From: Isoetes taiwanensis
Taxonomy: Eukaryota; Streptophyta; Lycopodiopsida; Isoetales; Isoetaceae
Reading direction: 5' to 3'
Assembly (NCBI GenBank): GCA_021234155.1
Contig: JAJEKV010000072.1
Span: 7,005,335 to 7,069,334 of the forward strand
Length of the DNA: 64,000 nt
In this document: in pieces, positions 1 through 9,110 of the stretch
How positions within the stretch are numbered: position 1 is the first letter of the stretch
Layout of the letters: every line of letters begins with the position of its first letter
Program-made: the position numbers and the translations under genes
The notes under the pieces: model-generated
Told to the model about the DNA's origin: nothing
Database searches by the model: none
Seen by the model: only the letters and a program-made list of their open reading frames with translations

Positions 1-850
1 CCGTAATATACCATGAAAGGGAGACATCTGAGATGACTCCTGCTTGGCACTATTGTAGGCGAATTCTACCAAGTGGATGTACTCATCCCACTTGGATTGC
101 TTATTCCACACATAACTTCTGAGCATGTCTTCAATAATTCGCGGCGGCGCTCCGGCCATCCGTCTGCATGGATGATAAGCCGTGGCTCATGGAGAGCCGT
201 GCGAATGGTGCTAAAGAGGTCCTGCCAAAAAGCACTCATAAACTTGGAATCTCTGTCTGATATTATCTCTCGAGGCATGCCATGGAGTCTAAAAATCTCC
301 TTTACAAATAACTTGGCGGTATCTAATGCTGTGTCTGTAGTTTTGCCCTGTGATAAAATCCATGCTTACTACTTCCCATTTTGAATTGACGCGCTAAAGG
401 TTCCAAGGCTCGAATTCGGAAGGCGCGCTGCCTTTGGTCTAGCGGCGGGCAATAACGGCACTCCCAAATATATCGGCTATCTCGCTTCTTCATTCCGGCC
501 GAAATAGCTACTTGAATCTTGAAGTAGGTCTTCATAAAACCCAGATGCGCTATTGGGTTGTTCTCAGGTGTCGTGAAGAATTAACTTACGCTGATGATTG
601 GGCACACACAACTTATGCTTATGGTACAACAAGTTGCCTTCCTTCCTATAATGCTTGAAGGCTTCTCGTTCCTTATCCATTTCTAGCCTCCTTAGAGAGG
701 CTTTCCCATACCTCCTTGAAATCACCATCGATGGTAATGTCTCCTCAATTTTCTTGCCATACCCACTTCGAAGAGTTGATATAGCATTACAATGTGTTCT
801 CGTCTCAAGGGGTCTTCTAGAGAGAGAGCATCGGAACCACATTCAACTTA
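1..850 (-). pseudogene. gypsy integrase remnants
   Basis: Minus-strand fragments continue the gypsy pol. A piece at about 66-278 contains PREIISDRDSKFMS, the integrase core motif around its second catalytic Asp. A piece at about 320-535 and another at about 564-842 resemble the N-terminal zinc-binding and linker zone. All is fossil sequence of the element above. Confidence 0.75.
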
Positions 851-856
851 CAGGCT

Positions 857-3028
857 TTATAAGCAATCGAAATCATACTCTTCTAGGAATTCCATCCACC
901 TCCTTTGCCTTAGATTGAGGAGTGGTTGGGTAAAGATGTATTGGAGGCTCTGGTGATCAGTATCTAACTGAAATTTCCTTCCAAGCAAATAATGCCTCCA
1001 AATACGAAGAGCTCTCACAATAGCTAGAAGTTCCTGATTATGGGTTGGATAACGCTGCTCGGCGTCGTTCAACTTCTTCGAATCATAGGCTACTACTCTT
1101 TCTTCTTGCATAAGAACTCCACATGTTGCTATCTTACTTGTATCTGTTGCTACTATCTTGTCCTTATCTGGATCTGGCAGAATTAGCACTGGTGCTGTTG
1201 TTAAGTCCTCCTTAAGCCTTTTAAAAGAAGCTTGGACATTTTCTAGCCAATGTGTTCTCCAATCTTTCACCTTAACATTCTTAGTGAGGTCCGTCAAAGG
1301 GGACGCCCACTTAGCGAAGTCCTTCACGAACTTCCTATAATATCCTGCCAGACCTAGAAAGCTTCTCACTTCCGCCACATTCTTTGGAGCTGGCCAATCA
1401 ACTACTGCTTCAATCTTTGCGGGGTCGGTGGAGATCCCTTCCAATGATATCACATGGCCCAAGTACTCCACTCTTTCGGTAGCAAAGTGGCATTTGGAGA
1501 GCTTCCCATACAACCGATGCCGTCTCAACTTTTCCAACACTCTTCTCAAATGCTGACAATGATCTTCAATGGACTTGCTGTAGACTAGAATGTCGTCGAA
1601 GAAAACAATGACAAACTCATCTAGGAACTTCCTGAAGACGTCGTTCATGAGACACATGAAAGTTGCCGGCGCATTCGATAAGCCAAAGGGCATTACCGTA
1701 AACTCAAAATGCCCGTACCGCGTTCTGAAGGCGGTCTTATGGATATCTTCTTCCTTTATCCTTATTTGATGGTAGCCTGACCTTAAGTCAATCTTAGAGA
1801 AAACTTTTGCTCCTTGGAGCTGGTCCATCAAATCATCTGCCCTTGGCAAAGCATACTTATTCTTTATCGTCTGCTTGTTGAGCTGGCGATAATCTATGCA
1901 CATTCTTAAACTCCCATCCTTCTTCTTCACGAAGAGTATGGGTGCTCCAAAAGGAGACACACTTGCCCTAATAAATCCAAGGTCAAGCAATTCCTGTAGC
2001 TGCTTCTTGAGCTCAATCAACTCGGGGGTGCTCATCCTATAAGGTGCCTTGCTGGTAGGCTTAGCATCTGGAGCTAGTGTGATCTCACACTCCACACCCC
2101 TATAAGGTGGTAGCTGCCGAATTTCATCCGGGAATACATCCTTGAATTCTGTAATGAGCCTTGCTATTGGCTTGGGCAACTGATTCCCACTTAGGCCACT
2201 TCCCTTCTCTTTAGCTGGATCAATTGCTTCTAACCTCAGGATATAATCCACCTTATTTCTTTCTATAATTTTCCTTTGCTGCTTCAAAGAAATACACTGC
2301 ATGGGAGAAGCTACCTTCTTACCTTTCACTATGAATCTGGTGTCGTCCGGTGCTGTCATGGAGATCTCATTACGGTCGCAGTCGATCATGGCTTTCGCTG
2401 GTTTTAGGAACTCCATTCCTACTATAAGGTCATACCTTCCAATATCCATGACCTCTGCCCCCATCGGCCACTTACTTCCACTAAGGTCTATGTCGAATGT
2501 GATCCTCCTCCCCTTAGTGTGCCGAATGGCACCGTTTGCCATGTTAACTGGCCTTGGCTTAGACTTCAAGACTTTATTCTTCATTAGGGCAGCCAGCCTA
2601 GGAGAGGCAAAGTTGTGAGAGCTACCTGTATCTATCAACACTAGATATGGACTGCTATCTATGATCCCCTCAGCCGCAATGACTGTGGACTGATTTTCAA
2701 TATCATCTGACTCAATAGCTGCACAAATATGGCACTCACCCTCTATGAAGTCTTGCGCCTCCTGCTGGTCGTCCTCTTCATTGTCTCCCTCGGTTGGTGA
2801 ATCCCAATTCCCAAGTTCTGCTAAGGCTGCTTGCATGACAAAAGGACAATCGTGCGTTCGGTGCCCTGGCTGGAAGCACCTAAAGCACAACTTCTTTTCG
2901 ATGCATTCCTGTCTCTTTTCCTTTGGCAGGCTATCCAGAAGGCGCTTGAGCGAACTGCCCCCTGACCCGCTTTGTGGCTTACGGTCCACACAAGCCACCA
3001 CAATGTAATCTAGGCCAGATTCCGACAT
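857..3028 (-). CDS. gypsy zinc knuckle-protease-RT-RNase H part of the fossil
   Basis: An open stretch of 723 codons. Residues about 48-61 form a CCHC knuckle ([14 protein letters not shown]). The protease active site is [10 protein letters not shown] near residue 130. The RT core has DLRSGYHQI and the catalytic box [11 protein letters not shown], in which FFDD replaces the more common YVDD or YIDD. RNase H begins around [13 protein letters not shown]. It would copy the element's RNA into DNA in cytoplasmic particles. Gag proper is absent upstream, so this is only part of a polyprotein. Confidence 0.9.
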   Translation of the reverse strand: MSESGLDYIVVACVDRKPQSGSGGSSLKRLLDSLPKEKRQECIEKKLCFRCFQPGHRTHDCPFVMQAALAELGNWDSPTEGDNEEDDQQEAQDFIEGECHICAAIESDDIENQSTVIAAEGIIDSSPYLVLIDTGSSHNFASPRLAALMKNKVLKSKPRPVNMANGAIRHTKGRRITFDIDLSGSKWPMGAEVMDIGRYDLIVGMEFLKPAKAMIDCDRNEISMTAPDDTRFIVKGKKVASPMQCISLKQQRKIIERNKVDYILRLEAIDPAKEKGSGLSGNQLPKPIARLITEFKDVFPDEIRQLPPYRGVECEITLAPDAKPTSKAPYRMSTPELIELKKQLQELLDLGFIRASVSPFGAPILFVKKKDGSLRMCIDYRQLNKQTIKNKYALPRADDLMDQLQGAKVFSKIDLRSGYHQIRIKEEDIHKTAFRTRYGHFEFTVMPFGLSNAPATFMCLMNDVFRKFLDEFVIVFFDDILVYSKSIEDHCQHLRRVLEKLRRHRLYGKLSKCHFATERVEYLGHVISLEGISTDPAKIEAVVDWPAPKNVAEVRSFLGLAGYYRKFVKDFAKWASPLTDLTKNVKVKDWRTHWLENVQASFKRLKEDLTTAPVLILPDPDKDKIVATDTSKIATCGVLMQEERVVAYDSKKLNDAEQRYPTHNQELLAIVRALRIWRHYLLGRKFQLDTDHQSLQYIFTQPLLNLRQRRWMEFLEEYDFDCL

Positions 3029-4328
3029 TAATTTAGTATCAGAAATGGATCAACAAAGAAATAATTGTAAGCTCAATCGGAATGTGGGCTTTGGAATGTG
3101 CCAACCATGCCAGAGCTGCTATGCACAAAAGGGGGCCGATTTCTTATTATCCAAGCAAATCTGTTGCCCTGCTATGCGTCGATTGATTACCTGTGATGAT
3201 CCAAGCTGCAGAAGAGTGACCCATGCAAGTTGTTTCAGAACTCAATACGTCCAACTCGTCAATGCCCAATTTGCCAGAGTTGGGCTCCATTTCGCCCAAT
3301 TCATTAATACACAAATCATGTTTAACATAAATCATTCTTTCAAGTAAGTATAACTCTCTAAATTCTTGAGACTGCAGATAATTTTTATTTCTTAAAATGT
3401 CATACCAAACTTATCTGAGAATCAAACTCCTTAAGTTAGATGAGTAAAGAAGAACGTCATACCACACTTATATGAGAACGGAATTCCTTGATTTAGATGA
3501 GTAAATTTTGGGGAAAGCTATAAATTCGTAACCTGCAAAGCTCGCGGTATATACTAACACAGCTTGATTATAGAAACTCAAAAAGCCCAGAAGTAGAGGA
3601 CTAAAACCAGTACGTCCCCCTCCGTTTCTTCAAACCAGAATAAGTTTTATAAAAAAAGAAAAATGATTGGGTTTTAATTTCTCAATCTGATTGCTTAATC
3701 TGCACGGAGTCCGGCCGAGTTTGAAACACAAGGCTTAATTTAACCTAACATAGCTCTCACAATACCATCACTTTCCACAAACTCCATCTCTTAAGCCTCT
3801 CTTAAGCCTCTGATGGCTGGCACAGAGGAAATACACAGCTCTGGGTTTCAGCCTAGAGGTTTAAGAATCAGAAAACCAAGTCGAGATTCAATACAACCAA
3901 GGCGAGCCGTACCTGTGATTCAATACAGAACAAAAAATAATAGCAATCTGAAAGCTCCAAGTCCCTAACCTCACGCTTCAACCGCCATTCAATCTCTGCT
4001 ATGGGTTGGACTACCGCCTCATCCTCCCTTATATAGGAAGACGAAAGCCTCTCTATATCATTCGGGAAGGCGCCATATTTTCTGGATTAGCTTCCAGAAA
4101 GGCCTCGAAACGACTCCATCCTTTCCTTTAAAATCTTCTAGTAGCTTCCGTTGCCACCATTGAAATATCTATATTTTAACATCTAATTATAGAACATTCC
4201 AGAATCTATTCTATTACAATTATATGTTAGAGATATACTAATAATTAAGTTATATTGGAGTAATTAATAAAGGAGGGCTAATAAGTAGGCCTATTAATGG
4301 TAGGGGAATATTCCCTAGAGCACCTCCT
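3029..4328. other. spacer without a recognisable gene; minus-strand TATA candidate
   Basis: No coding sequence is recognised. On the minus strand TATATAAG (plus 4,028-4,035) sits upstream of a leader-like stretch pointing towards the gypsy pol fossil, so part of this spacer may be an old LTR promoter. No TG..CA ends or primer site could be found. A 100-codon cysteine-containing frame at 3,045-3,347 (+) matches nothing I know. Confidence 0.3.
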
Positions 4329-4336
4329 TTTAAATA
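4329..4336 (+). promoter_or_regulatory. TATA-like box upstream of the H3-like gene
   Basis: TTTAAATA lies 89 bp before the ATG at 4,425, followed by a C/T-rich leader. Position and composition suit a plant core promoter. It is assigned by position only. Confidence 0.35.
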
Positions 4337-4424
4337 TCTTTGCCACCTCATTTCCCCCCAATCTTTTTCTCCACCTTATCTCTCTTGCTCAGCCTTACGT
4401 CATCCATTTCCTAGACCGTTAAAT

Positions 4425-5557
4425 ATGGCGCGCACCAAGCAGACAGCAAGGAAGTTTGGTGAGAGACCCACACCCCCGATGGCGGCGGCAGCAGCAGGCA
4501 CGGCAAGCAGATTCCACCACACCTTAGGCCAAGACCAGAGGAGGAGGCATCGTCTTCGACGGATGACATCTTCCACCCTTCAGAGGAGGGCAGCCCTAGC
4601 AGTAGCAGTAGCTCTTCGTCGGCCCAGTCCCAGCAGACCGGCGAGACAGTTCATGTTGGTGACCTCTCCGGCCGAGAGGAAGAGCAGGACGACGATCAAG
4701 AGCAGCAGCATCAGACTCAGACCCAGCAAGCAGGCCCGTCGTCAAGCAAGAAGAAGGGCAAGAGCAAGGTGGCAGAGTGGCCAGAAGAAACAGCTGCGAG
4801 AAAGAAGAGGGAGAGGGAGCTTAGGGAGAAGGAGCGGAGAACGAAGAGGAGAAACGATAGGCCTCGCGGGAACGTCGTGATCGAGGAACCTCACCGACGC
4901 GAGGCAGTTGACGAGAACGAGGGGGAAGGAGGCAGAGATGAGGAAGAGCAGAATGAGGAGGAGGAGGAGCACGAAGTCGTTGGGGAATCCTCAGACCCCA
5001 ACGCACGCCCACCCTACCCAAAGTGGCCCAAGCCACTGAAGGTAGTGAAGAAGCAGAAGGTGGGCGAGCGGCCATTCGCGCTCCGTGAGGAACGCGAATT
5101 CAAGCGCCGCCTGAAGGCGTACCAGGAGTACCTTCGTCGCTGGACGAGGTACAATGACTAGTATTGCAAGCAGAACGTGGACAGATTTGTCAAAGGCGGG
5201 CGGCCGAAGAACCAGCCGAAGTCGCCACCTCCACGACCGGAGAAGCCGAAGAAGGTCCATCATGGGCCTAACTCTCGGCACGCGCGGGTCTTTCGAGAGA
5301 TTAGGCACTTCCAACAGTGTACTAATCTCCTGATTAGGAAGGCGCCGTTTGAGTGCCTGATGCGGGAGGTGATGCAAGAATTCGTGACTGATTACAGGGT
5401 AACTTCCTTAACCACACGAGTCTTGCAAGTAGCTGTCGAAGCAGAGCTGACGCAGCTATTCGAAGAAGGCAATCTATGCACCATCCACGCCAAAAGGGTA
5501 ACTGTCATGCCCAAAGACATCCATTTGGCGCGGAGGATCCGTAAGGAGTACCCTTGA
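4425..5557 (+). CDS. histone H3-like protein with a very long N-terminal tail; possibly disrupted
   Basis: The frame opens with [10 protein letters not shown], the first nine residues of mature histone H3, including the K4 and K9 positions. At 5,273-5,557 an H3 fold follows: REIRHFQ (alpha-N), [10 protein letters not shown], then [16 protein letters not shown] and [10 protein letters not shown]. Loop 1 has the canonical H3 length, not the longer CENH3 form, although EIRHFQ-TNLLI resembles CENH3. Between them lies a tail of about 250 residues: Ser-rich, Gln-rich, then Lys/Arg/Glu coiled-coil-like, acidic, then Pro/Lys-rich. The first exon is in another frame from 4,541 onward. A GGTGAG donor at 4,459 and an AG at 4,538 would join them through an 80-nt intron. 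An in-frame TAG lies at 5,159-5,161. GT donors at 5,042 or 5,060 with AG at 5,170 or 5,173 would remove it in frame. So it is either a small-intron gene or a young pseudogene. The H3 homology is certain; activity is not. Confidence 0.7.
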
Positions 5558-5761
5558 GTTCTCCTAATTTTGTAATTATATTTTTAATGTAACCTTAACT
5601 GTTTTCGGTAAAAATACAGTCCCCTTGTCCTTGTAAAATTAATGACAATTTGTTATGAAAATATAGTTAGATAAGTTAGATTGTACTAAAATTTTTTGCA
5701 TCGATCTTGTAATAGTTTAACTACCATAACCATAGTCAATCAAATCACTTTTCTGATCAAA

Positions 5762-6043
5762 ATTGGCGAAACCGAAAGGGTCCGCGCCAAAACCACTTTC
5801 GGTCGCCTCGGAAGGCGATTTCGCGCGAACCCTTCCGATTTGGCTTTCTGGATGTCAATTTTGCTCAGGAAAGTTGCAAGCTAGGCTAGATTTGATCAGT
5901 TAATCATGTTAGGATCTTCTAAACCTCAAAAATTTGTCAAAATAGCTCCAAAATTGCGAAACCAGAAGGGTCCGCGCCAAAACCACTTCCGGCCGCTTCG
6001 GAACGCGATTTCGCGCGAACCCTTCCGATTTGGCCCTTTTTGG
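5762..6043. repeat. GC-rich module of about 90 bp present twice, 190 bp apart
   Basis: 5,762-5,852 and 5,951-6,043 share a module containing AGGGTCCGCGCCAAAACCAC and ending GCGCGAACCCTTCCGATTTG, with about ten differences. Each is followed by AT-rich sequence. This looks like a promoter or enhancer-type duplication in the upstream part of the virus-like element, ahead of the TATA box at 6,209. Confidence 0.8.
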
Positions 6044-6208
6044 CCTAATTTATCCAAATTTGACTCAACAACCTGCCGTGTAGTGTTTCTTGCTTTGCTT
6101 TGCTTAGATTTGCACTTCATGGTAGCTCATTTGGACACCCATAGCCCTCGAACAAAAGTTTTTCCTACCAAGAACCCCTGTGCACGGAACCCAAGGCAGA
6201 CCTTAGCC

Positions 6209-6216
6209 TATAAAAG
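6209..6216 (+). promoter_or_regulatory. TATA box TATAAAAG
   Basis: TATAAAAGGGGACCCC stands 118 bp before the ATG at 6,327 and downstream of the duplicated GC-rich module. It is a typical plant or LTR core promoter. Confidence 0.5.
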
Positions 6217-6326
6217 GGGACCCCATTTGTCATTTTTCCCTCATCTGAATTGCTCTTGGCATCCTAGGCGATTTTTCAGTCTTCCATTGATGTCTGCAAA
6301 CCATTTTCTACATCCATCTCTGCTTC

Positions 6327-6554
6327 ATGGCGCCCTCCAGCTTCGTCAGATGGTATGATGCTGCCAATCATATCCGTGATTTTCCTGCTGAGCAAGCCTT
6401 CCATGTCTTTGACCACCTCTTTGACCTCCATGCAACACTCAGTAGGACTTCCTATTACACTGATATCATGTGCCAATGTGACCAGCAGGTCCTACCCTGG
6501 GAAGTTACCTTGCTGCCTAGGGGAGGGAAATGGGTATCCTTAGCCAAACCTTAG
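6327..6554 (+). CDS. unrecognised ORF upstream of gag (75 aa)
   Basis: It starts MAPSSFVRWYDAANH and contains two Cys (IMCQCDQQV) and several Trp. Codon usage looks coding. No family is recognised. It sits right after the TATA box at 6,209 and in the same strand as the gag-like block, so it is taken as part of the virus-like fossil. Confidence 0.4.
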   Translation: MAPSSFVRWYDAANHIRDFPAEQAFHVFDHLFDLHATLSRTSYYTDIMCQCDQQVLPWEVTLLPRGGKWVSLAKP

Positions 6555-6612
6555 GAGGAGGATCCAAAAGCAAGCTGTGGGATAGGACTAGACCCATGCC
6601 TGACTACCTCTC

Positions 6613-7167
6613 ATGCATAGATACCTCTCACCCCCTGCAGCCCTAGCTTTGTTCATGCAGTATAAGTCAATCAACAAGGCAGGAGAGCCCTCAATTCAAC
6701 CTTTAGATTTAGTACCTCTCGACACTCGAAGGGAGCAGATCAACATCCACGAGATCCAGTCTTCAGAGTACGAGTACTATGGCCCCACCTCGGGAACACC
6801 GACACTACAGATTGAGCAAGACTACGAGCAGCAAGGGGAGGAGAACCCGGATTGGGAGAGGAGAGAGGCAAGGAGGATGGAGAGGCGAATAGCTAGGCAA
6901 GAAGGCACATTAAGGCGAGATTTCGAACCGCCAATCGGCATCACGGCCCTGTCACCAATAATCATCGACGGCGAGGAGTACATCTTGGCCAACGACATCC
7001 TCAACCTTCCCTATTGCCAAGAAGAAGGCTTCAGGATCGATGAGCTCTTAGGCTTAATTGCAAAAGAGCAGGGCAGCGACTTCATCGACTACTCCTACCA
7101 GGAAATTCCAAGGGAGCTAGCGGAGCGACACTCCTACGCCGGGGAGACAATGTCTATCAGCAGATAA
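6613..7167 (+). CDS. unrecognised acidic ORF upstream of gag (184 aa)
   Basis: An acidic protein with a Tyr-rich patch (SSEYEYYGPTSG) near residue 50, an Arg/Glu helix (RREARRMERRIARQE) near residue 85 and a globular-looking segment (PIIIDGEEYILANDIL) near residue 118. It matches no family known to me. Movement-protein or capsid-like roles are conceivable from its place before gag but are not supported by motifs. Confidence 0.4.
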   Translation: MHRYLSPPAALALFMQYKSINKAGEPSIQPLDLVPLDTRREQINIHEIQSSEYEYYGPTSGTPTLQIEQDYEQQGEENPDWERREARRMERRIARQEGTLRRDFEPPIGITALSPIIIDGEEYILANDILNLPYCQEEGFRIDELLGLIAKEQGSDFIDYSYQEIPRELAERHSYAGETMSISR

Positions 7168-7232
7168 GGGAGATCTATCGACATCAGGAACCCATCATCC
7201 CAGAGGAGGAGTTCCAGCAGATACAACACAGA

Positions 7233-7787
7233 TTGTACAAGCCAGGAAGAGGTCCAAGCTCTAGCCGACCAGTCCGTTCCAGGAGTTCGCGTGAGGCACA
7301 CGCCAACATCAACTTGGAGAACGCAACCACAATGTGGAGGGACCATGAAGACCTCCTAACTCTAGAAACCTATGGGGAAGCAGCTGGTAGAAAAGGCACA
7401 GGTTCCAACATCACAGGGAAGGGCAAGGCGCTTCGATACTATCTTCCAGACCTTAGTCAAGGGCAGATGATAGTATTTCACAAGGAGTTTAGCCCAAGAG
7501 GAGAAGAGTCTGTCGCGCTCCTCATAGCCCTCTCTGGCTTTTGGCAGCACGCCAAACTAGACTACGGATTGGATCACGTTATCCTCTTTAAGAGATCCGT
7601 AGTTCTTCATTGTCTCGACTTCGCCAGGGGACACCTCAGGGACGCAACATTGTCAGTAGTGGCTGCGACGACACCCAAACTCCCAGCACCTCAGATGGCC
7701 AGAGCACTTGAAGGGGGATCGACCTCTTGCAGAACGTCGGCAAAGGCCTACGACTCAAGAACGTCAAGGACTTCTTCAAGTCCATGA
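7233..7787 (+). CDS. unrecognised ORF upstream of gag (184 aa)
   Basis: A basic Ser/Arg N-terminus is followed by ENATTMWRDHEDLLT, KGKALRYYLPDLSQG and an aromatic hydrophobic core (VALLIALSGFWQHAK). The last 50 residues are of low complexity. There is no recognised domain. The combination of a basic flexible end and a compact core would suit a nucleic-acid-binding structural protein, but that is a guess. Confidence 0.4.
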   Translation: MYKPGRGPSSSRPVRSRSSREAHANINLENATTMWRDHEDLLTLETYGEAAGRKGTGSNITGKGKALRYYLPDLSQGQMIVFHKEFSPRGEESVALLIALSGFWQHAKLDYGLDHVILFKRSVVLHCLDFARGHLRDATLSVVAATTPKLPAPQMARALEGGSTSCRTSAKAYDSRTSRTSSSP

Positions 7788-8124
7788 GGGGGCATCGATG
7801 ATGAAAAATTTTCCTTGTTGTCATTTAAATTGTATTGAATATTTCCTTTCAAATATTATCATGTAATTCATGAGATGTATTCCTAAGTATTAATGACTTC
7901 ATTCTGTCCTTGACTTGTAAGTGGAATTTTCACATCATTTCTTTTGTACCTAACAATAATTCAATTATAAATAGGGATGATTGATGTGTAACCTAAATAA
8001 CAAGCATTGATGATCAATCCTTGCAGCCAGGAACACCGGCTCAGGTTCTTAAGGCCAGGGCCGACATCACCAATGGGTACCTAGAAACTTATTTGGACGT
8101 GAACAAGAAGACAACAACGAGGAA
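7788..8124 (+). promoter_or_regulatory. AT-rich LTR-like stretch with TATA box
   Basis: GAGGGGGCATCGA (polypurine-like) ends at about 7,800 and is followed by TGATGAAAAATT. TATAAATA is at 7,966-7,973. TTGATGATCA ends near 8,016. This could be a short LTR of about 220 bp in front of the gag ORF. No primer-binding site is recognisable, so the reading is tentative. Confidence 0.3.
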
Positions 8125-8490
8125 ATGACGGTGGAATCAATCAACGCAAGGCTCACCCAGATGAGAAACCAGATGCACCAACTGATTCACTGGACCACCC
8201 CATTGATAAACGCCCAGGAATATGCACCTGCACCACCACCTCCTCCACCACTACCTCAGCAAGGCATTGAGGAGGGTCCACAACCAGAAGGGCAAGACAA
8301 CCAGGGAAATGTCAGGGACAGAAAGAGAAAAAGGAGAACCCGAAGGACCCCAACACCATCCAGCTCCAGTTCATCAGACACTTCTGACATCCAAGACAGT
8401 TTTAGCTCAGACATTGAGTCCGATAGATCACAGATAAGGGCCAGGGCAAAGAAGACAGATGATATCAGAAGAAAGTGGCCAGCGCTATGA
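8125..8490 (+). CDS. Pro-rich/Arg-rich/Ser-rich leader ORF before gag (121 aa)
   Basis: A coiled-coil-like start (ESINARLTQMRNQMHQL), a polyproline run near residue 34, a Lys/Arg stretch (RDRKRKRRTRRTP) and a phospho-type Ser/Asp run. It overlaps the next ORF by a few bases, and the two together look like the two ends of one gag product of a gypsy-like fossil. Confidence 0.5.
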   Translation: MTVESINARLTQMRNQMHQLIHWTTPLINAQEYAPAPPPPPPLPQQGIEEGPQPEGQDNQGNVRDRKRKRRTRRTPTPSSSSSSDTSDIQDSFSSDIESDRSQIRARAKKTDDIRRKWPAL

Positions 8491-9110
8491 GCAATGTGTG
8501 GAAGACTAGGAAGTTGGGACAGTTCTCAGGGAAAGACAGGTCAGGTATGGAGGCAGAAGCTTGGCTTGACGAGATGGAAGAGTTTGGAAATTCTTATGGC
8601 ATGAAGGACAAAGATATAGGGAAAGTTGCTACAACCAACTTAATAGGAGCAGCTAGAATTTGGTGGAAAGGGTACGCAAAGTCCAATAAGCTGAAAAGGA
8701 ACAGTTGCAGATTCAAGACCTTCAGCAAGGCCTTTCGCAAACATTATGTGCCAAGATCACATACTAGCAGGCAGATCCAGCAATTCTACAGATTGAACCA
8801 GGGTACCTTGTCAGTAGCAAAGTACACAGAGGAATTCATGCGGCTCAGGCTCCATGTTCCCGGAGTTTCTGAAAGGCAAGCGGTTGAAACCTACATTGAG
8901 GAATTGAACAACAACATCAAAAGGCTAGTTCGAGCAATCAACCCAAAGTCAGTGGCAGAAGCCGAGGATAAAGCCATAAGCTTGGAAGAAGCTCCAGCAA
9001 CTCCAGGTGAGAAACAGTCGGCCTTCAAGGGTAAATCAACAGGGCAATATCAAGGGCAGTACCAGAGTAAGCAGTTTGGTAGGAATCTTCTGCTAGCTTT
9101 CACCAGATAA
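8475..9110 (+). CDS. Ty3/gypsy gag (retrotransposon gag domain)
   Basis: Matches the plant retrotransposon gag family: AEAWLDEMEEF, TNLIGAARIWWKGY, FKTFSKAFRKHYVP, QQFYRLNQGTLSVAKYTEEF and FMRLRLHVPG in the usual order over residues 25-140. It is followed by a Gln/Gly-rich tail. Gag forms the particle that packages element RNA. The zinc knuckle and pol that should follow are not present. Confidence 0.85.
   Translation: MASAMSNVWKTRKLGQFSGKDRSGMEAEAWLDEMEEFGNSYGMKDKDIGKVATTNLIGAARIWWKGYAKSNKLKRNSCRFKTFSKAFRKHYVPRSHTSRQIQQFYRLNQGTLSVAKYTEEFMRLRLHVPGVSERQAVETYIEELNNNIKRLVRAINPKSVAEAEDKAISLEEAPATPGEKQSAFKGKSTGQYQGQYQSKQFGRNLLLAFTR

Larger units (their letters stand above)
1..3028 (-). mobile_element. 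Ty3/gypsy retrotransposon fossil, pol part, cut by window edge
   Basis: Minus-strand gypsy remnant. Reading right to left it shows a gag zinc knuckle, aspartic protease, reverse transcriptase, RNase H, then integrase remnants towards base 1. The order RT-RNase H-integrase is that of Ty3/gypsy. The 3' LTR and the rest of integrase would lie beyond the window. Upstream gag and the 5' LTR are not directly adjacent. The LTR at 11,639-13,285 has the right orientation and could be its 5' LTR if the 3-11 kb stretch was inserted later, but this is not shown. The element is broken, with several breaks in the integrase half. It is a fossil of moderate age. Confidence 0.9.
6200..9110 (+). mobile_element. 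gypsy-like fossil: unknown ORFs plus gag, no pol
   Basis: A plus-strand block with one recognisable part, a Ty3/gypsy gag at its 3' end. Three unassigned ORFs stand before it, and a TATA-containing AT-rich stretch (7,800-8,040) lies between them and the gag. Either it is one element with extra ORFs upstream of gag, as Ogre-type elements have, or it is two abutting elements, the first ending in an extra 3' ORF and the second starting with an LTR near 7,800. Protease, RT and integrase are missing. It is broken and truncated, a fossil. Confidence 0.5.

Noticed and set aside
3045-3347. Cys-rich 100-codon frame on plus
   Set aside because: Cysteines do not form a known finger; no promoter or homologue; likely chance.
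4742-5075. Minus-strand frames opposite the H3-like gene
   Set aside because: Shadow frames of the GC-rich plus-strand coding sequence.
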